From positions 58,304,843 through 58,368,842 of the forward strand of contig NC_090282.1 in assembly GCF_037392515.1 (NCBI RefSeq): DNA of 64,000 nucleotides, written 5' to 3'. Positions 36,324 through 47,225 of the stretch are shown in pieces. How positions within the stretch are numbered: the first letter of the stretch is position 1; each line of letters starts with the position of its first letter. The notes below the pieces were generated by a model. That model ran no database searches. It saw nothing but the letters and a program-made list of their open reading frames with translations, and was not told the DNA's origin. This stretch comes from Haliotis asinina. Lineage: Eukaryota; Mollusca; Gastropoda; Lepetellida; Haliotidae. Position numbers and translations under genes: made by a program.

Positions 36324-36550
36324 TACACAATGCCATTTAGAAAAAGGCAAAAAGTGATCAAGGGATACGTCATATTTACGATTAAACTTCCTTAGTACAG
36401 TACAACTTATAGTACTCTGAGGGTGCAGGTTCGAAAACCAAACGGGACTCAACCCCAAAAGTACTAGAATTTGCACTTCAGTTAGAAAGTGTAATAACAA
36501 ATATGACATGTTACATTTGATCATTTTCTAAATGGCATTGTGCAATCAAG
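36324..36550. repeat. Palindrome formed by two inverted family C-related segments
   Basis: The left arm (ATTACACAATGCCATTTAGA, from about 36325) and right arm (TCTAAATGGCATTGTGCAAT, to about 36546) are inverted copies over roughly 90 bp with small gaps. The centre carries GGGTGCAGGTTCGAAAACC, a diverged family C B-box region. The inner parts of both arms also resemble the tail of the 36085-36225 element. Confidence 0.6.
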
Positions 36551-36630
36551 TGAGTGAGGCTAACCACCAATCCTGTCAGTCACCTCTTATGTTGAACATG
36601 GATTGATGAAGACCCTGATGTTCATGGGTT
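36547..36630 (-). mobile_element. SINE family B, 5' fragment
   Basis: GAGGCTAACCACCAATCCTG, then GTCAGTCACCTCTTATG and ACCCTGATGTTCATGGG, corresponding to the head half of family B. Confidence 0.55.
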
Positions 36631-37414
36631 CATCACTACAGAATTAGACACACTGAGAGATACCTCCCATGCCACACAAATTACTGAAGCAAGCATATCA
36701 ATGTCCTTCAATCACTAGAGTTCAGACTGTAATGAAAGGAGACTAGGCTTGTGAACCAAAATCATAGGGACAGCAAACCACATGAGGTCTGATGACAAAC
36801 AATATGTAAAGTCAGATCAGCATTTTGCAGTAGTGGAGAAACAAGTTAAACTTCCTCAAATATCATGGAAGGTCAGCATGATAAATTCACATGCATGACA
36901 TTTGACTCTGTGAAAAGGATTAACTTAAAGCATAGAACTTCCTGTTGATAGTTGCATTTTCACAACAAAGCTACTACTCAGGGTGAGTCAGTTAAAAAGT
37001 TGACAAGGTGGTTGCCAAATGTATTCCAGTGTATTGCCTTACCTTGTAATCAGAAACAGTATGTAGACATTACAAACCTGTGGTTGATAGCATGAGCAGC
37101 AAATGACAATGGTTGTAGTCATGGTAAAATAAAACATTATTGAGTGTGTGTTTGAAAACAGTGTATGCATCCATACCAAAACATTGCATCTGTATAAATT
37201 CTACAATAAAGAACTTGATCATAAACTGTTGATATTCCTCCAAACAGTATATACCAAATTCACGTGAGTGATTCTCATGTGATGGTGATACACTACCTAT
37301 TCTTGCATGGAATCTCCAAATGAATCATTGTAAGGACAGAGGTCTAATGAGAGGAGGAGAGCATGGTCAGCATCTATCCCATGGGTATTAGAAAGGACGG
37401 TGTCCACTAGAAAA

Positions 37415-37564
37415 CAATGAGTGGGTTTAGTTTTTATGCCACTTTCAGCAATATCCCATCAACATAACTACAGGGACCACCAAAATTGGGCAACACACAA
37501 TGTATCCAGGTGGGGTCTTCCGTGTAAAGAGCAGCCACTTTCACCACTTAGCTACCCCACCCAA
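37415..37564 (-). mobile_element. SINE family A
   Basis: Minus-strand copy: GAGTGGGTTTAGTTTTTATG, CAGCAATATCCCATCAACAT, a decayed B-box region, and CACCACTTAGCTACCCCACC for the A-box end. Confidence 0.78.
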
Positions 37565-39278
37565 ACCAGGTAAAGTGACACCTTGTGGAGCAAGTCAGAG
37601 AGCCTCTAAAAACCAACACAAGGTGGATGGAACAAATTTTAACCCAGAAACTAATGAAATTTCAACACAGGTTATCTAAAACAAAGAATTTCCGTTACTG
37701 TCACTAATGGTGAAGCTATACAAGGTCACAAATAGGATACATATAGGCCATGATATGATACATGAAAACTTCTTGACTGCAAACAATTTTGTGTAGGTTC
37801 TAAATGAACAGTGCAAGATTTTGGTGAAGACACTATCGAGTAAATGATGTACAGAAATAAAATGGAGGAAGTGATAGACACGTGCATGATTGATGATTAT
37901 GCCAAAATTAAAGATGACAGACATATCTATACAAAACAAACGATGGTGTCATTGTAACTAAGCTGTTCATATCACTGCTGTATATTTCCAACTTCTCAAA
38001 GCCATGTAGAGAAGTGAGCCCACGTTTAAACTATAACACTTAATTGAAATTTATTGTGACATTCAACTGACTAAAAATACTAGGTGCTTCATTAACTAGC
38101 AGGTATTTCAGCAACTGACTGAGAAAGGCAGAGGTCATGGGTCATTTTGCACATTAGAATGAAAATTAACCCCTTAAAATTTGAACATTTACTATTAATA
38201 CAAGGGCAGTGGTCCATTCTAAATTCAGAAAATAGCTAATAATCCTGAAAATGGCCCACTGTCAAAGATTTCTTTCCCAGTCCTTGCAAGTGTCTTGTCT
38301 TGCATTGATACAAGCAAGAGTTTTGTGTACTGTATTGAAGCACGCAAACTCATCATGCAGTGTTGATTCGTTTCACCCCCCACCTTTAAAGCGTATCATC
38401 TTTCCATCAAACATATAAAGATTTTGAAGCATGCAATGTTTCAGCTTCACTTTCATGGGTACTTATTTTCCAGCGTGTAGAATGTTGAAGCTGATTACAA
38501 CATATAACTGGAGACAATTTACCATCCAACAATGCCAATGATAAACAATATCCAAATTCAGCAATCTGATTGGTTACCAACTTTAAGGAATGCCAAGCCA
38601 CCAAATACTGCAATCATGAAAGAAGACATCAGGTTAAATCTGTAGTAGTTGAATTATTGGACCCCTAAATATTTACCATTAAGATTAGGCGAACTATTAG
38701 GACCCTTTCAGCTAAAATAAAGTAGTCTTTGTGCAAACTGATTGTTTGTACAAGACATTAAAAGATGAATGTATAAACTTCATAAAATTAAACTCTGGGA
38801 AACTTGAATTTTGCTTGTCATTAACTGACAAGACTGCCTATGGACTAATGGTAACATCAGTTCCCTATCTTTAAAACAAATGCTGTTCAGACAAACTATC
38901 AATATTTGACAAGATATTTAGTCACAGAAACAAATATATTTGACAATGTATACTTGCAGAACAAAAAGTAAAAAGCCAAATTGAGCCCAGAACAATTCTT
39001 AATTTCAGGTCTTGAGACGAATTAATCTATACATGATTCCATTTTAAAGATAATGCCAAGGGCTTGGAAGACCGATGGTTTTAATCCAAAACAGCTACTT
39101 TAACTTGACTGCTTCTTTTAGCCGTGTTTCTGGAATCTCACTCAGAGTAACACTAGAAACTTTTTTCCCTTCCGGAATTACTCCATGTTTTCAGCATGAC
39201 TAGCAACCACCAATTTCCCTCCCCTACCCACACGTGATTTGTTTAGGAGATAAACATACTGTAAGTTGATCTCCATTA
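37565..39278. other. Spacer, no gene seen
   Basis: AT-rich sequence with no recognisable coding region. It may include distal 3' sequence of LARP6, but I cannot show that. Confidence 0.4.
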
Positions 39279-39279
39279 T

Positions 39280-39874
39280 CAGTCTATGTAAACTTGGTCT
39301 CAGTACTTTTCCTTAACTCCTCTGACAAAACGTTATGGGATGTCGCGTCAGGTAACCTTGGAAATTGAACAATCAGAACAAAGCTTACCAAATCGCAAAA
39401 GCAGACATTCCCACATACATTTAGAACTTTTACCTTGGAAAGGTTTGAACCCAAACGATTCCGAATGCTATTTTCCACACAATCCCTAATGCACATGCAG
39501 CATGCTACTGTACAATATTGTCAACAGTGAGTAAACAGTCACTGATAATAGTGTTTTTGTTAATATTCAAGGTTGTAGCTGATGGTAACCATGTCATCAA
39601 AAAGCCATAAGCATGTATACTGCAGGCCAAATATCCGTGTTTTATGCGGATTTTCGCTTATTCAGGGATCAGCATCAGTGACTAGCAAATGTTTTTGAGT
39701 CCCACCAAACCCTAAAGAGTAGCTGTCGTCTGACTGGTTAAATCTGTTCGTCCTTCTCGCGTTTGGACAGTCATAGGCTACTCAAGGGTTACCTGAAGCG
39801 ACCTCCTACTAGGTTTTGTTAGACTCAGTAGTGGAGTGTAACGAAAAGTATTGAGACTAAGCTTACTTAGACTG
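39280..39874. mobile_element. hAT-like MITE, family 1
   Basis: A 595-bp copy with CAGTCTATGTAAACTTGGTC at the left and its inverted counterpart ending TTAGACTG at the right. CTCCATTA flanks it at 39271-39278 and 39876-39883, an exact 8-bp duplication with one extra T between it and the element at each end. Interior blocks match 10720-11345. Confidence 0.8.
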
Positions 39875-39936
39875 TCTCCATTACACATCTCTGAGTGACT
39901 TGATTAACAAATTGCAATCTAGTATTTATGGTAGAA

Positions 39937-40110
39937 TTGTTGTTTAACACCACACTCAGCAATATTTAAGCTACATGTCGGAAACCTGAAAATAATCATG
40001 TGACAATCCAGTGATCAACAGCATGGGCATCAATCTATGCAAGTGGGATGCGATGACAAGTTAGTCAAATCAGGGTCTGACCACCTGATCATGTTGGCCT
40101 CACCACCTAA
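39937..40110 (-). mobile_element. SINE family B, GTTGTTTAA tail variant
   Basis: Minus-strand copy: TTGTTGTTTAACACCACACT, CAGCAATATTTAAGCTACAT, CAATCCAGTGATCAACAGCA, GGGATGCGATGACAAG, CTGACCACCTGATC. Confidence 0.82.
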
Positions 40111-40217
40111 TGTAGGAACACCATCGCCATGCATAAGCTGTGCAGTTGCTGATCACATTCTTTCAATATTCCAAAAAAGACAAAATGCAATACTGACAAA
40201 ATATTAACCACTGGCAT

Positions 40218-40223
40218 TTTAAT
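40218..40223 (-). terminator. Possible poly(A) signal for LARP6
   Basis: ATTAAA on the minus strand, about 860 bp past the LARP6 stop. No AATAAA was noticed in the interval. Position alone supports it. Confidence 0.25.
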
Positions 40224-41085
40224 AATAAACATAACAATCTTAACGATGTACAAAACACTAAAATAACTTAAGATGACATTTTTGCATATAAACATTCAAA
40301 AAAAAGGACAAAAGAAATCAGTGGAATGTTCCTACAATCTGTACCAGTTTCACTGGAACAATCCTCCTCCAAAAAATGCATGTGCAGTTTCTGCAGAAAC
40401 AGTATTCAAAAACATCTATGAACACATGAATATTTACAAATGTATGGATGAGAGATGTTTGCCCACTTCTTAATCATTAACATCGCTAAAATGATGTTGT
40501 TCATCTTTCAGAAGTACACTAAAAGTATACTAAAACATTAAGTATAAAAAAAATGCCTACTTCTTAAGGGCACATCTATTCATAAATGCCATTGGTAATC
40601 TCCATTGACAAAAAAATATCTGAAATGAACACAATCTATTTCTCAAAAATTTGAGCACTGTATTGACGCTAGATGCAAAATTGTATATCTTTTTGCACAC
40701 ATAAATAATACTCATATAAAAAGGACTTGATTTATCTTAACAAAAATAAATGCTAAGCATACAGAATATTCTAGCAACAATCATGAAAATACTTTATAAA
40801 TATAACTGTTTGATTACTCTTAGGTTTCATGAACCAGTCAGAAATGTACTTACAAAAATCAGTTATGAAGGAAATACTGGTCTAAACACCTAAATATACT
40901 GTTCTTACAAAAATATATTACATTACTGACTTAACAGCAACACAAAAACCTACACGTACTTTATGACACTTAACAAGTTGGACAGAAATGAAGTATAAAC
41001 TTCAAATGTTCAGTTCACCAATGTACATTTTATGTAGTTTGGCAGTTGCTAAAGATGGACAGTTCTGCATGATCATCATTGTTTC

Positions 41086-42621
41086 TCAGCACACTGTGTT
41101 ACTTCTTGGCTTTCCTCGACCAAATCCACCATAGAACCCGCTCGAACCATCTGGTCCCCTGGGGTGACGATATACTCCCTCCATGTCCAGCATTTTAGGG
41201 GTAATACCAGTGGCCAAGGTACCATCTGGGTTCCTGCGGCCTAGTCGAGGACTTCCAACTGGACTTCGATCCTGGAGCTCTTGAGCAGCCTTCAGTCTTC
41301 GCTGGACCCATGGGCTAGTTGGGGTGCTTTCACCTCCTGAGGAATTTTCAAACCTTTTACGAGACATTTCTGGACTACTTCTAGGACTCAATCGGTTGTC
41401 TCCTGGACTTAGCTCAGCCAGTGGAGATTTGCCGTGACTTCCTCGGCCTCTTCTTTGACATCGTGGACTAGACAACGGACTAGTTTTTGGTGTGGTACGG
41501 GGGGAGGTTCGTGGCGAGTGATTCGGACTGAGGTGGTTCGGGTCAAGGTCTTTAATCTTTGGACTGAGTCTCTGTGGTTTGGATGGCCCCTCTCCATCAG
41601 AACCACTACTGTGACATGATTCATTTTCACCAGCTATTTCTTCCAGTCTTGTCTTCTTTTTCTTCCCACCCCTCCTGCGCTTCTTTTTCTCATCTTTTCC
41701 TTCATCTGGCGAAATGTCGTCCTTCTCATTTTTATCATCAGTGTGATCATCATTCTTCTTCTTATTGATTTTCTTTGGAGGTGCCAACATTACAATCCGC
41801 ATGCCCTTTCTCCAATCACTCGTATCGTTCATTTCCTCACATGCTTTTTTGGCATGCTCGTGTTTTTCAAACTCAATCACTGCACAGACAGTTGTTCCAA
41901 TTTCTGGATGTTTGGCTGAATGTTTTTTCACATCAGGCGGAATAGTCTTCCCTGGCCGAAGCACACGAATCAATACTATCTCCCCACATTTAGAAAAAAT
42001 CTCGGCAACAGTCTCTATCGTAGGGTTTTCTGTGGGCAAGTTGACAGCCACAACTGTTCGCGAAGGAGTGGTTTCGTCATATTCCGGGAGGGGCTCCACA
42101 CGACGAACCTTCGTTCCTTCCTCGTTAACTTCCAACTTATCAGACTGTTTCAAGCTGTATGCTACAACACGATAATCTTTCGTCAGAGATTTTAACTTCT
42201 TGAATGATGTAATGAGCTTTAAGCTTACATACCCCAGCTTGTTCCTTCGTACATGTTTCAGCAGAAAAGCGTCTTTCAATATGTTGACATCAGAGAAATA
42301 AAATTCCACCTGTTTAATTATTTTTTCCTTCAACTCGTCGTCTGGAGCCTCGAACTGGGGTTGGTCGCCCTCATCGGACCCGTGACTCCCCACGTCTTCC
42401 TCGCTTGTGTAGGTGAAACTGCTGCTACTGCCGCCGTCTTCTTCTTTCAACTGTTCAATACGGTCTACTCGAAGAGTCGGTGTAGGTACACGAACTATCA
42501 CTTCTGAGTCCTTCGTTTCGCGTCCCTCGTGGTCGGAAGCTGAACCCACTGTCTCGATATTCACAATCACCTTCGTCTCCTCGGCAGGAGTTGGTGCCTC
42601 AGTGGTTGTATCGTCGCTCAT
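41086..42621 (-). CDS. LARP6: La-related protein 6 (LARP6/Acheron)
   Basis: LARP6 is an RNA-binding protein of cytoplasm and nucleus; in vertebrates it binds a stem-loop in collagen mRNAs. One uninterrupted exon encodes 511 residues (human 491). An acidic N-terminus is followed by the La motif at about residues 92-178 (DDELKEKIIKQVEFYFSDVN, then LLKHVRRNKLGYVSLKLI). The RRM-like domain spans about 187-283 (RTVVAVNLPTENPTIETVAE, GTTVCAVIEFE, GMRIVMLAPPKK). A strongly basic lysine-rich stretch (286-340) probably provides nuclear localisation. A long serine/proline region with many SP sites follows, and the C-terminal GFGRGKPRSNTVC matches the conserved LARP6 SUZ-C tail. The ATG at 42621 is the first in the frame; the open frame extends nine codons upstream without an ATG. 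The neighbouring genes do not point to a shared role. Confidence 0.95.
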   Translation of the reverse strand: MSDDTTTEAPTPAEETKVIVNIETVGSASDHEGRETKDSEVIVRVPTPTLRVDRIEQLKEEDGGSSSSFTYTSEEDVGSHGSDEGDQPQFEAPDDELKEKIIKQVEFYFSDVNILKDAFLLKHVRRNKLGYVSLKLITSFKKLKSLTKDYRVVAYSLKQSDKLEVNEEGTKVRRVEPLPEYDETTPSRTVVAVNLPTENPTIETVAEIFSKCGEIVLIRVLRPGKTIPPDVKKHSAKHPEIGTTVCAVIEFEKHEHAKKACEEMNDTSDWRKGMRIVMLAPPKKINKKKNDDHTDDKNEKDDISPDEGKDEKKKRRRGGKKKKTRLEEIAGENESCHSSGSDGEGPSKPQRLSPKIKDLDPNHLSPNHSPRTSPRTTPKTSPLSSPRCQRRGRGSHGKSPLAELSPGDNRLSPRSSPEMSRKRFENSSGGESTPTSPWVQRRLKAAQELQDRSPVGSPRLGRRNPDGTLATGITPKMLDMEGVYRHPRGPDGSSGFYGGFGRGKPRSNTVC

Positions 42622-42792
42622 TTCTGCCTTGGTAATACACCAGGACACTCAAAACCGTGTGGGTTGATTCACCTGGGTCTATATACCGCTCAAGACAGAA
42701 ACTTCTGGCTTCCCAACTCACCACCTCTCTCTCGCACTGACTGCTGTTGTGTGCAGACCGTCTCGATGTGATCCTTTCTAATTTTAGATACG

Positions 42793-42800
42793 TGACGTCA
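42793..42800. promoter_or_regulatory. Full cAMP-response element upstream of LARP6
   Basis: The perfect palindrome TGACGTCA lies 172 bp upstream of the LARP6 start codon, with a half site TGACGT about 40 bp further out. Such sites bind CREB/ATF factors. Its use here is inferred from position only. Confidence 0.5.
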
Positions 42801-43045
42801 CTGCGTGGTATTTGCGAAACACGTGGGGTTGTTTCTCGTGACGTAGGCTGGTCGCTCTGTGTAAACAAAGTCAACAAGCACAACAATAGTTATGATTCCA
42901 AGACGGCGAATCTGTCAGGTATCATTACACATCCATGTGACCGTCATTCGCTTACATCGAAACACAAACTATGTGTGACCAAATTACTTTAGGCTTTTTA
43001 TATAAGCTGACACATATGGTTCACTCAACGGAAACCCCAATCGTG

Positions 43046-43099
43046 CCACGTCAGCTCGTTTGTCATTCGTCTTCGAGAAATCACACGAGCTGACGAGGC
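43046..43099. repeat. 15-bp inverted repeat upstream of LARP6
   Basis: GCCACGTCAGCTCGT at 43046-43060 faces ACGAGCTGACGAGGC at 43085-43099, matching at 14 of 15 positions, with a perfect 11-bp inner part and a 24-bp spacer. It could be a paired factor-binding site, a cruciform or a tiny foldback element. Confidence 0.85.
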
Positions 43100-43601
43100 C
43101 CATGGAGGACCGCTTGCATCATGTTCGGGAAATCCGTTATTACATATTCACGACAGTATGAAATATATATTTGACGGAAGAATTTTATTTACCATACTTA
43201 GTTTCGAGGACTGGACATATATATTGAACTATATCATTGATCAACATCAGCTGCGTGGATATTGTTTTATTTCGCACTTACAACAATTATTTATAAAAGT
43301 GTGACCAATATATTTAATTCAAGGGTATTTCCATGTACAATTCTTTTCACTTCACTTCCTGTTTGTGAAATCCGCACCCCTCTCTGTGCATTAATTTGGG
43401 TGGTTATTTCCGTGTTCAGTATAATACACCTCTCCGGCCTCGAAATTCAAGGTGTATACACTTTTAAGTTCCCCTTTCAACTTTAAGTCAGATAACGTCC
43501 CATGAAAACACACGTCATCAACAGCGGATGCCCTGATTGGTCGAAACAGTCTTCCTGTCCCTCAAAGCAGGAACAGCCTTGATTTGTTTACAACGACGGC
43601 C

Positions 43602-43637
43602 ATGATTATTAGCAGTGAGCCGGTGCTCAAGTTGCAG
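43602..43637 (+). CDS. Possible short first coding exon, gene unknown
   Basis: ATG at 43602 in good context (GGCC before it) opens MIISSEPVLKLQ and is followed by a GTGAAT donor at 43638. The preceding 100 bp are less AT-rich and contain an ATTGG box. No downstream exon was found before DCTN3, which has its own start. Chance is quite possible. Confidence 0.15.
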
Positions 43638-44142
43638 GTGAATGTTTCAAATAAAATCACTTTATAATTTGACTGGAGAGTAATACAATACACTACGTAT
43701 TTGTTCAAAATAATTCACAAAAACAACAACAAAGAAATAACCGTTTATCAAAACGACCCTTCAAAATGAAGATAACTTACGTGTACCTCATCATACTTTT
43801 GTATTAAAAAACAACAAACAAACAGTAAAACCGAAAAAGCGCAAAATAAAACTAACAAAAACACTCCTAAACAATTGGATCGGAGTGGCAGGTTCTTTTT
43901 ATTTAACCCTTACGAGCAACCGCTTTTTAAATGGTAAATACAAAAGGACAATATTATGAAATGGATATACACTTGCCTTCATTACAGCATTACAGAAATA
44001 AATCAGTCGCCAGGTATGATGATCTCTACCCGTCATCAACTTGTGATATGACACACGACCCAGTTCAAATGCGAATGATCTGCACGCTCAGTCTTTCTAT
44101 ATTCAGAGCCAAGGATTCAAACATTTGATATTAATGGACTGG

Positions 44143-44275
44143 ATGCATGAGTATGTTTTTTACGTCGCCTTTAGCAATAGTCCAACTATATCACCAGAAC
44201 ACTGTGCATTGTGAGGGATCGAACACGCTCTCCAGCGTTATAAGTGAACACGTATGTCACTTGGATACCCATCAA
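44143..44275 (-). mobile_element. SINE family A, diverged
   Basis: Minus-strand copy: TTTTTTACGTCGCCTTTAGC, AATAGTCCAACTATATCACC, B box GGGATCGAACACG. Confidence 0.7.
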
Positions 44276-44740
44276 CCATATTCGCGCGCGCGCGTTTTCA
44301 AAACATAGACATACAAGTGGTGTTGCAGAAACAAGAAGTCGGAATGTGGGTTTTTTAAAATAAAATATAGGTTTACCACAGGGCTTTCAGCAAACAAAAC
44401 GAAAACGGTAGCAAAGTAAGTTTTCCAGCCCTCTCAACCCCTACTGAATACCAACTGGTCCGTCAGTTTCGTTCCTATTCCTTATATGATACTGTTAGCT
44501 TGCATATTGCGTCATGCTATCCAACCATTATGTTTCTGTTTTCAGTGATATCACATGTTGTTCGTGCTATGTAAATAAATACAAAGTAAACATGTTTATG
44601 CTCAAATTGCTTATATCCGCGGTAAATGCAGTTGCAACCATGCAACATAACCTTTCACATCCTATACGGATGCACGCGAACCAATGCATGTGGAAATCTA
44701 AACTTTCTGAAACGAGGGTCACTATGTTGTTCAGTACAGA

Positions 44741-44893
44741 CCCGTGAAGATCCGGGTTAGAATAGGCGACTATGCTTGTCGTAAGAGGCAACTAACGGGA
44801 TCGAGTTGTCAGGCTCACTGATTTGGTTTTCACATGTGATCGGTTCCCAAATGCGCAGATCGATGCTGTTGCTGTTGATCAATGGATTATCTA
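44741..44893 (+). mobile_element. SINE family B lacking its 3' tail
   Basis: Head CCCGTGAAGATCCGGGTTAG, then CTTGTCGTAAGAGGCAACTA, GGATCGAGTTGTCAGGCTCA, GATCGGTTCCCAAATGCGCA and TTGATCAATGGATTATCT. The sequence stops before the shared tail. Confidence 0.85.
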
Positions 44894-45328
44894 GCATCAT
44901 AGCGTCAAACTCGCTTTCTCTCGTTTTATACCAAATCATTAACTCCTTTAATGGAAATGGTATTACGCGGAAGGTGTTATTTAGTACTGTGAAGCTTTTC
45001 GAGCAGGGGGTCAACTCAGATTTCCTATTTTTTTTGTTTGTTATCTGTTATCCTTGCAGAGACACACTGTCTTCCGGGTACGATAACATCAATCACCCTG
45101 GACACCGAGGTTGAACTCCACATCCATCTTCTTGTCTCTTACCTGAATAGGTTTCTGGAGGCCTGTTAAAAATGGTAACCCAGGATCTCAGGGATTCCAG
45201 TTACTGTTGAGAAATCCTGTTCACTGCATAAGAGGCACGTTATATGATAAGGAAAATATATGTCATATACGCGGTGACATGAAATCAGTAACTGTATTTT
45301 TGGAAAAATGTCACATAGAACTCCAAGG

Positions 45329-45485
45329 GAGTGAGTGAGTGGGTTTGGTTTTACGCCGCGTATAGCAATATCACTTCGGGGGACACCAAAAATGGGCCTC
45401 AAACAATGTACCCATGTGTAGAATCGAACACGGATCTTCAGCGTGACGAGCGATCGCTTTAACCATTAGGCTACCACACCCGCCC
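45329..45485 (-). mobile_element. SINE family A
   Basis: Minus-strand copy: GTGAGTGGGTTTGGTTTTAC, GGGGGACACCAAAAATGGGC, B box GAATCGAACACGG, A-box region TTTAACCATTAGGCTACC. Confidence 0.88.
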
Positions 45486-45617
45486 CCATTTCACTGTGGC
45501 ACCATGGACAACGGATGATGTCGTATCTAAGGGTCGATTCGCAAACAATGATAACTTTGGGGCAACTGCCCCCAAGTAAATCGGTTTGAAACTGGAGAGC
45601 TGTTGATCTGTTCTGTA

Positions 45618-45893
45618 AGTGAGTGAGTGAGTGAGTGAGTGAGTGAATTTATGTTTACGCCGCATTCAGCAATATTCCAGACATATGGCGGCAGTCTGTA
45701 AGCAATCGAGTCTTGACCAGGAAATCCAGTGATTAACAGCACGAGCATCGATCTGCGCAATTGGGAACCGATGACGAGTCAACCAACCCAGCTAGCCTGG
45801 CCACCCGATCCCGTTAGTCGCCCCTTACGACAAGCATAGTCGCGAGCATGGGCTGCTGAAGACGTGTTCTGACCTTCACGGGTCTGATCTGTA
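45618..45893 (-). mobile_element. SINE family B, near full length with (GAGT)n tail
   Basis: Minus-strand copy from a run of about seven GAGT units through CGCATTCAGCAATATTCCAG, GTCTGTAAGCAATCGAGTCT, GATTAACAGCACGAGCATCG, CCCGATCCCGTTAGTCGCC and GACAAGCATAGTCGCGAGCA to the GACCTTCACGGG head. A good reference copy. Confidence 0.93.
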
Positions 45894-46793
45894 AAGAGAT
45901 AAGAAACCTCATAGATGTACTCTGGGGGTGAAAAGGTTTTGATGTATATTTAGGGTTAGAATGAAGAAAATGTATTAAACCTTTTGATAATACAATTCGG
46001 AACGAAAACTGAACATGACATAGATGATTTACTAATGATATGCAAGTCGACCTAAACAAAACAAACTAATAACTGGAGATTTTAAATAGCTCCCATTTTC
46101 ATCAGGATTCGGGTTTATGCACACAACCTTGTTTGTCAGCAACATTTATAGATTTTGATCTTCTTAAAAAATCACAGAAAGACTTTTCATGCTAAGAAGG
46201 AATTTGCAGGTATGCTTTGAATGTTTGTTGTTTTTATACCTCAATCGCTGTAACAACCTATAAGCAAAGAAAAGATGGAAAAACACCCACCAAAACCCTA
46301 ACACATCACCAGCAAACACCTTCGTACCCGTGGTCGATTTCAAATGTTCGCTCAACGCTGAAATGTACACCTGTCTGGGTTGTCTATCTGGGTTTCCAAG
46401 ACCCGTAGCGACGGATATGAACACATGCACATTTCAGAGCGCAAGCAGGTGGTCAGTTAATATGTCTCACGGTCTCTGGACCGCATTATTTTCCTTTCTG
46501 GAGCTTTGAATCTCTAAATGAAGCTCTAACGGACGCAAGTTTAGACTTCCTCGGGTTCTGAATCCCCCATCCCATTGGGACTCCTTTTCAGTTTAAGGAG
46601 ATTATTTGTCAAAATGATCGAGCGTTAGTCTGATGGTCAAAAAGTAGAATGATCCGCCTACACAGTGGTTTAGATATATATCCTATCTCAGTACTTTGTG
46701 GAATATGACGTCATTTAAAAACTTTCACGTGGGTTGCCTGTGTGACTGTTCTCATGTATATAAATCTACAACAAACGACACCACCTGTTTGGG

Positions 46794-46845
<52 letters not shown>
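46794..46845. repeat. (TCTA)n microsatellite
   Basis: Twelve or so perfect ATCT/TCTA units. Confidence 0.97.
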
Positions 46846-47225
46846 GCAATTAAGGGTATTATTTCAAACGTTAACAGCTATTTCTTTGTCAGTGTAGGAA
46901 AAGACAGAAAATCCTTTGAAGGTATTTATTCGTTCTCAGCTTCGTCTGATGTGCGAAACACATTCGACGGTGTACGTCATAACATGTGACTTTACGTCTG
47001 CCTCAAGTGAGTCATCGATCAAAGGGAGGTAATGATGTGGTGCCAATAAAAGTGATGCTCCACGTCATATTTTCCCGTTTCATCAGAAAGTAAATCCTAC
47101 ATTGTTTTGAAGCAAGTATGTAAACGATATTATGACGTTTTACAGCGAATACACTATTAACGAGTGAATGATTCAGAAAACTTCACCGACAAATTTCTGG
47201 AGAGCACATCACTGGTGTAGAAAAG

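Larger units (their letters stand above)
43640..47225. other. Spacer between LARP6 and DCTN3
   Basis: Apart from four SINE copies and simple repeats listed separately, no gene was recognised. The last 250 bp should contain the DCTN3 promoter and 5' untranslated region. Confidence 0.5.

Noticed and set aside
41409-42195. Plus-strand and alternate-frame open frames across LARP6
   Set aside because: They are shadows of the minus-strand LARP6 exon.
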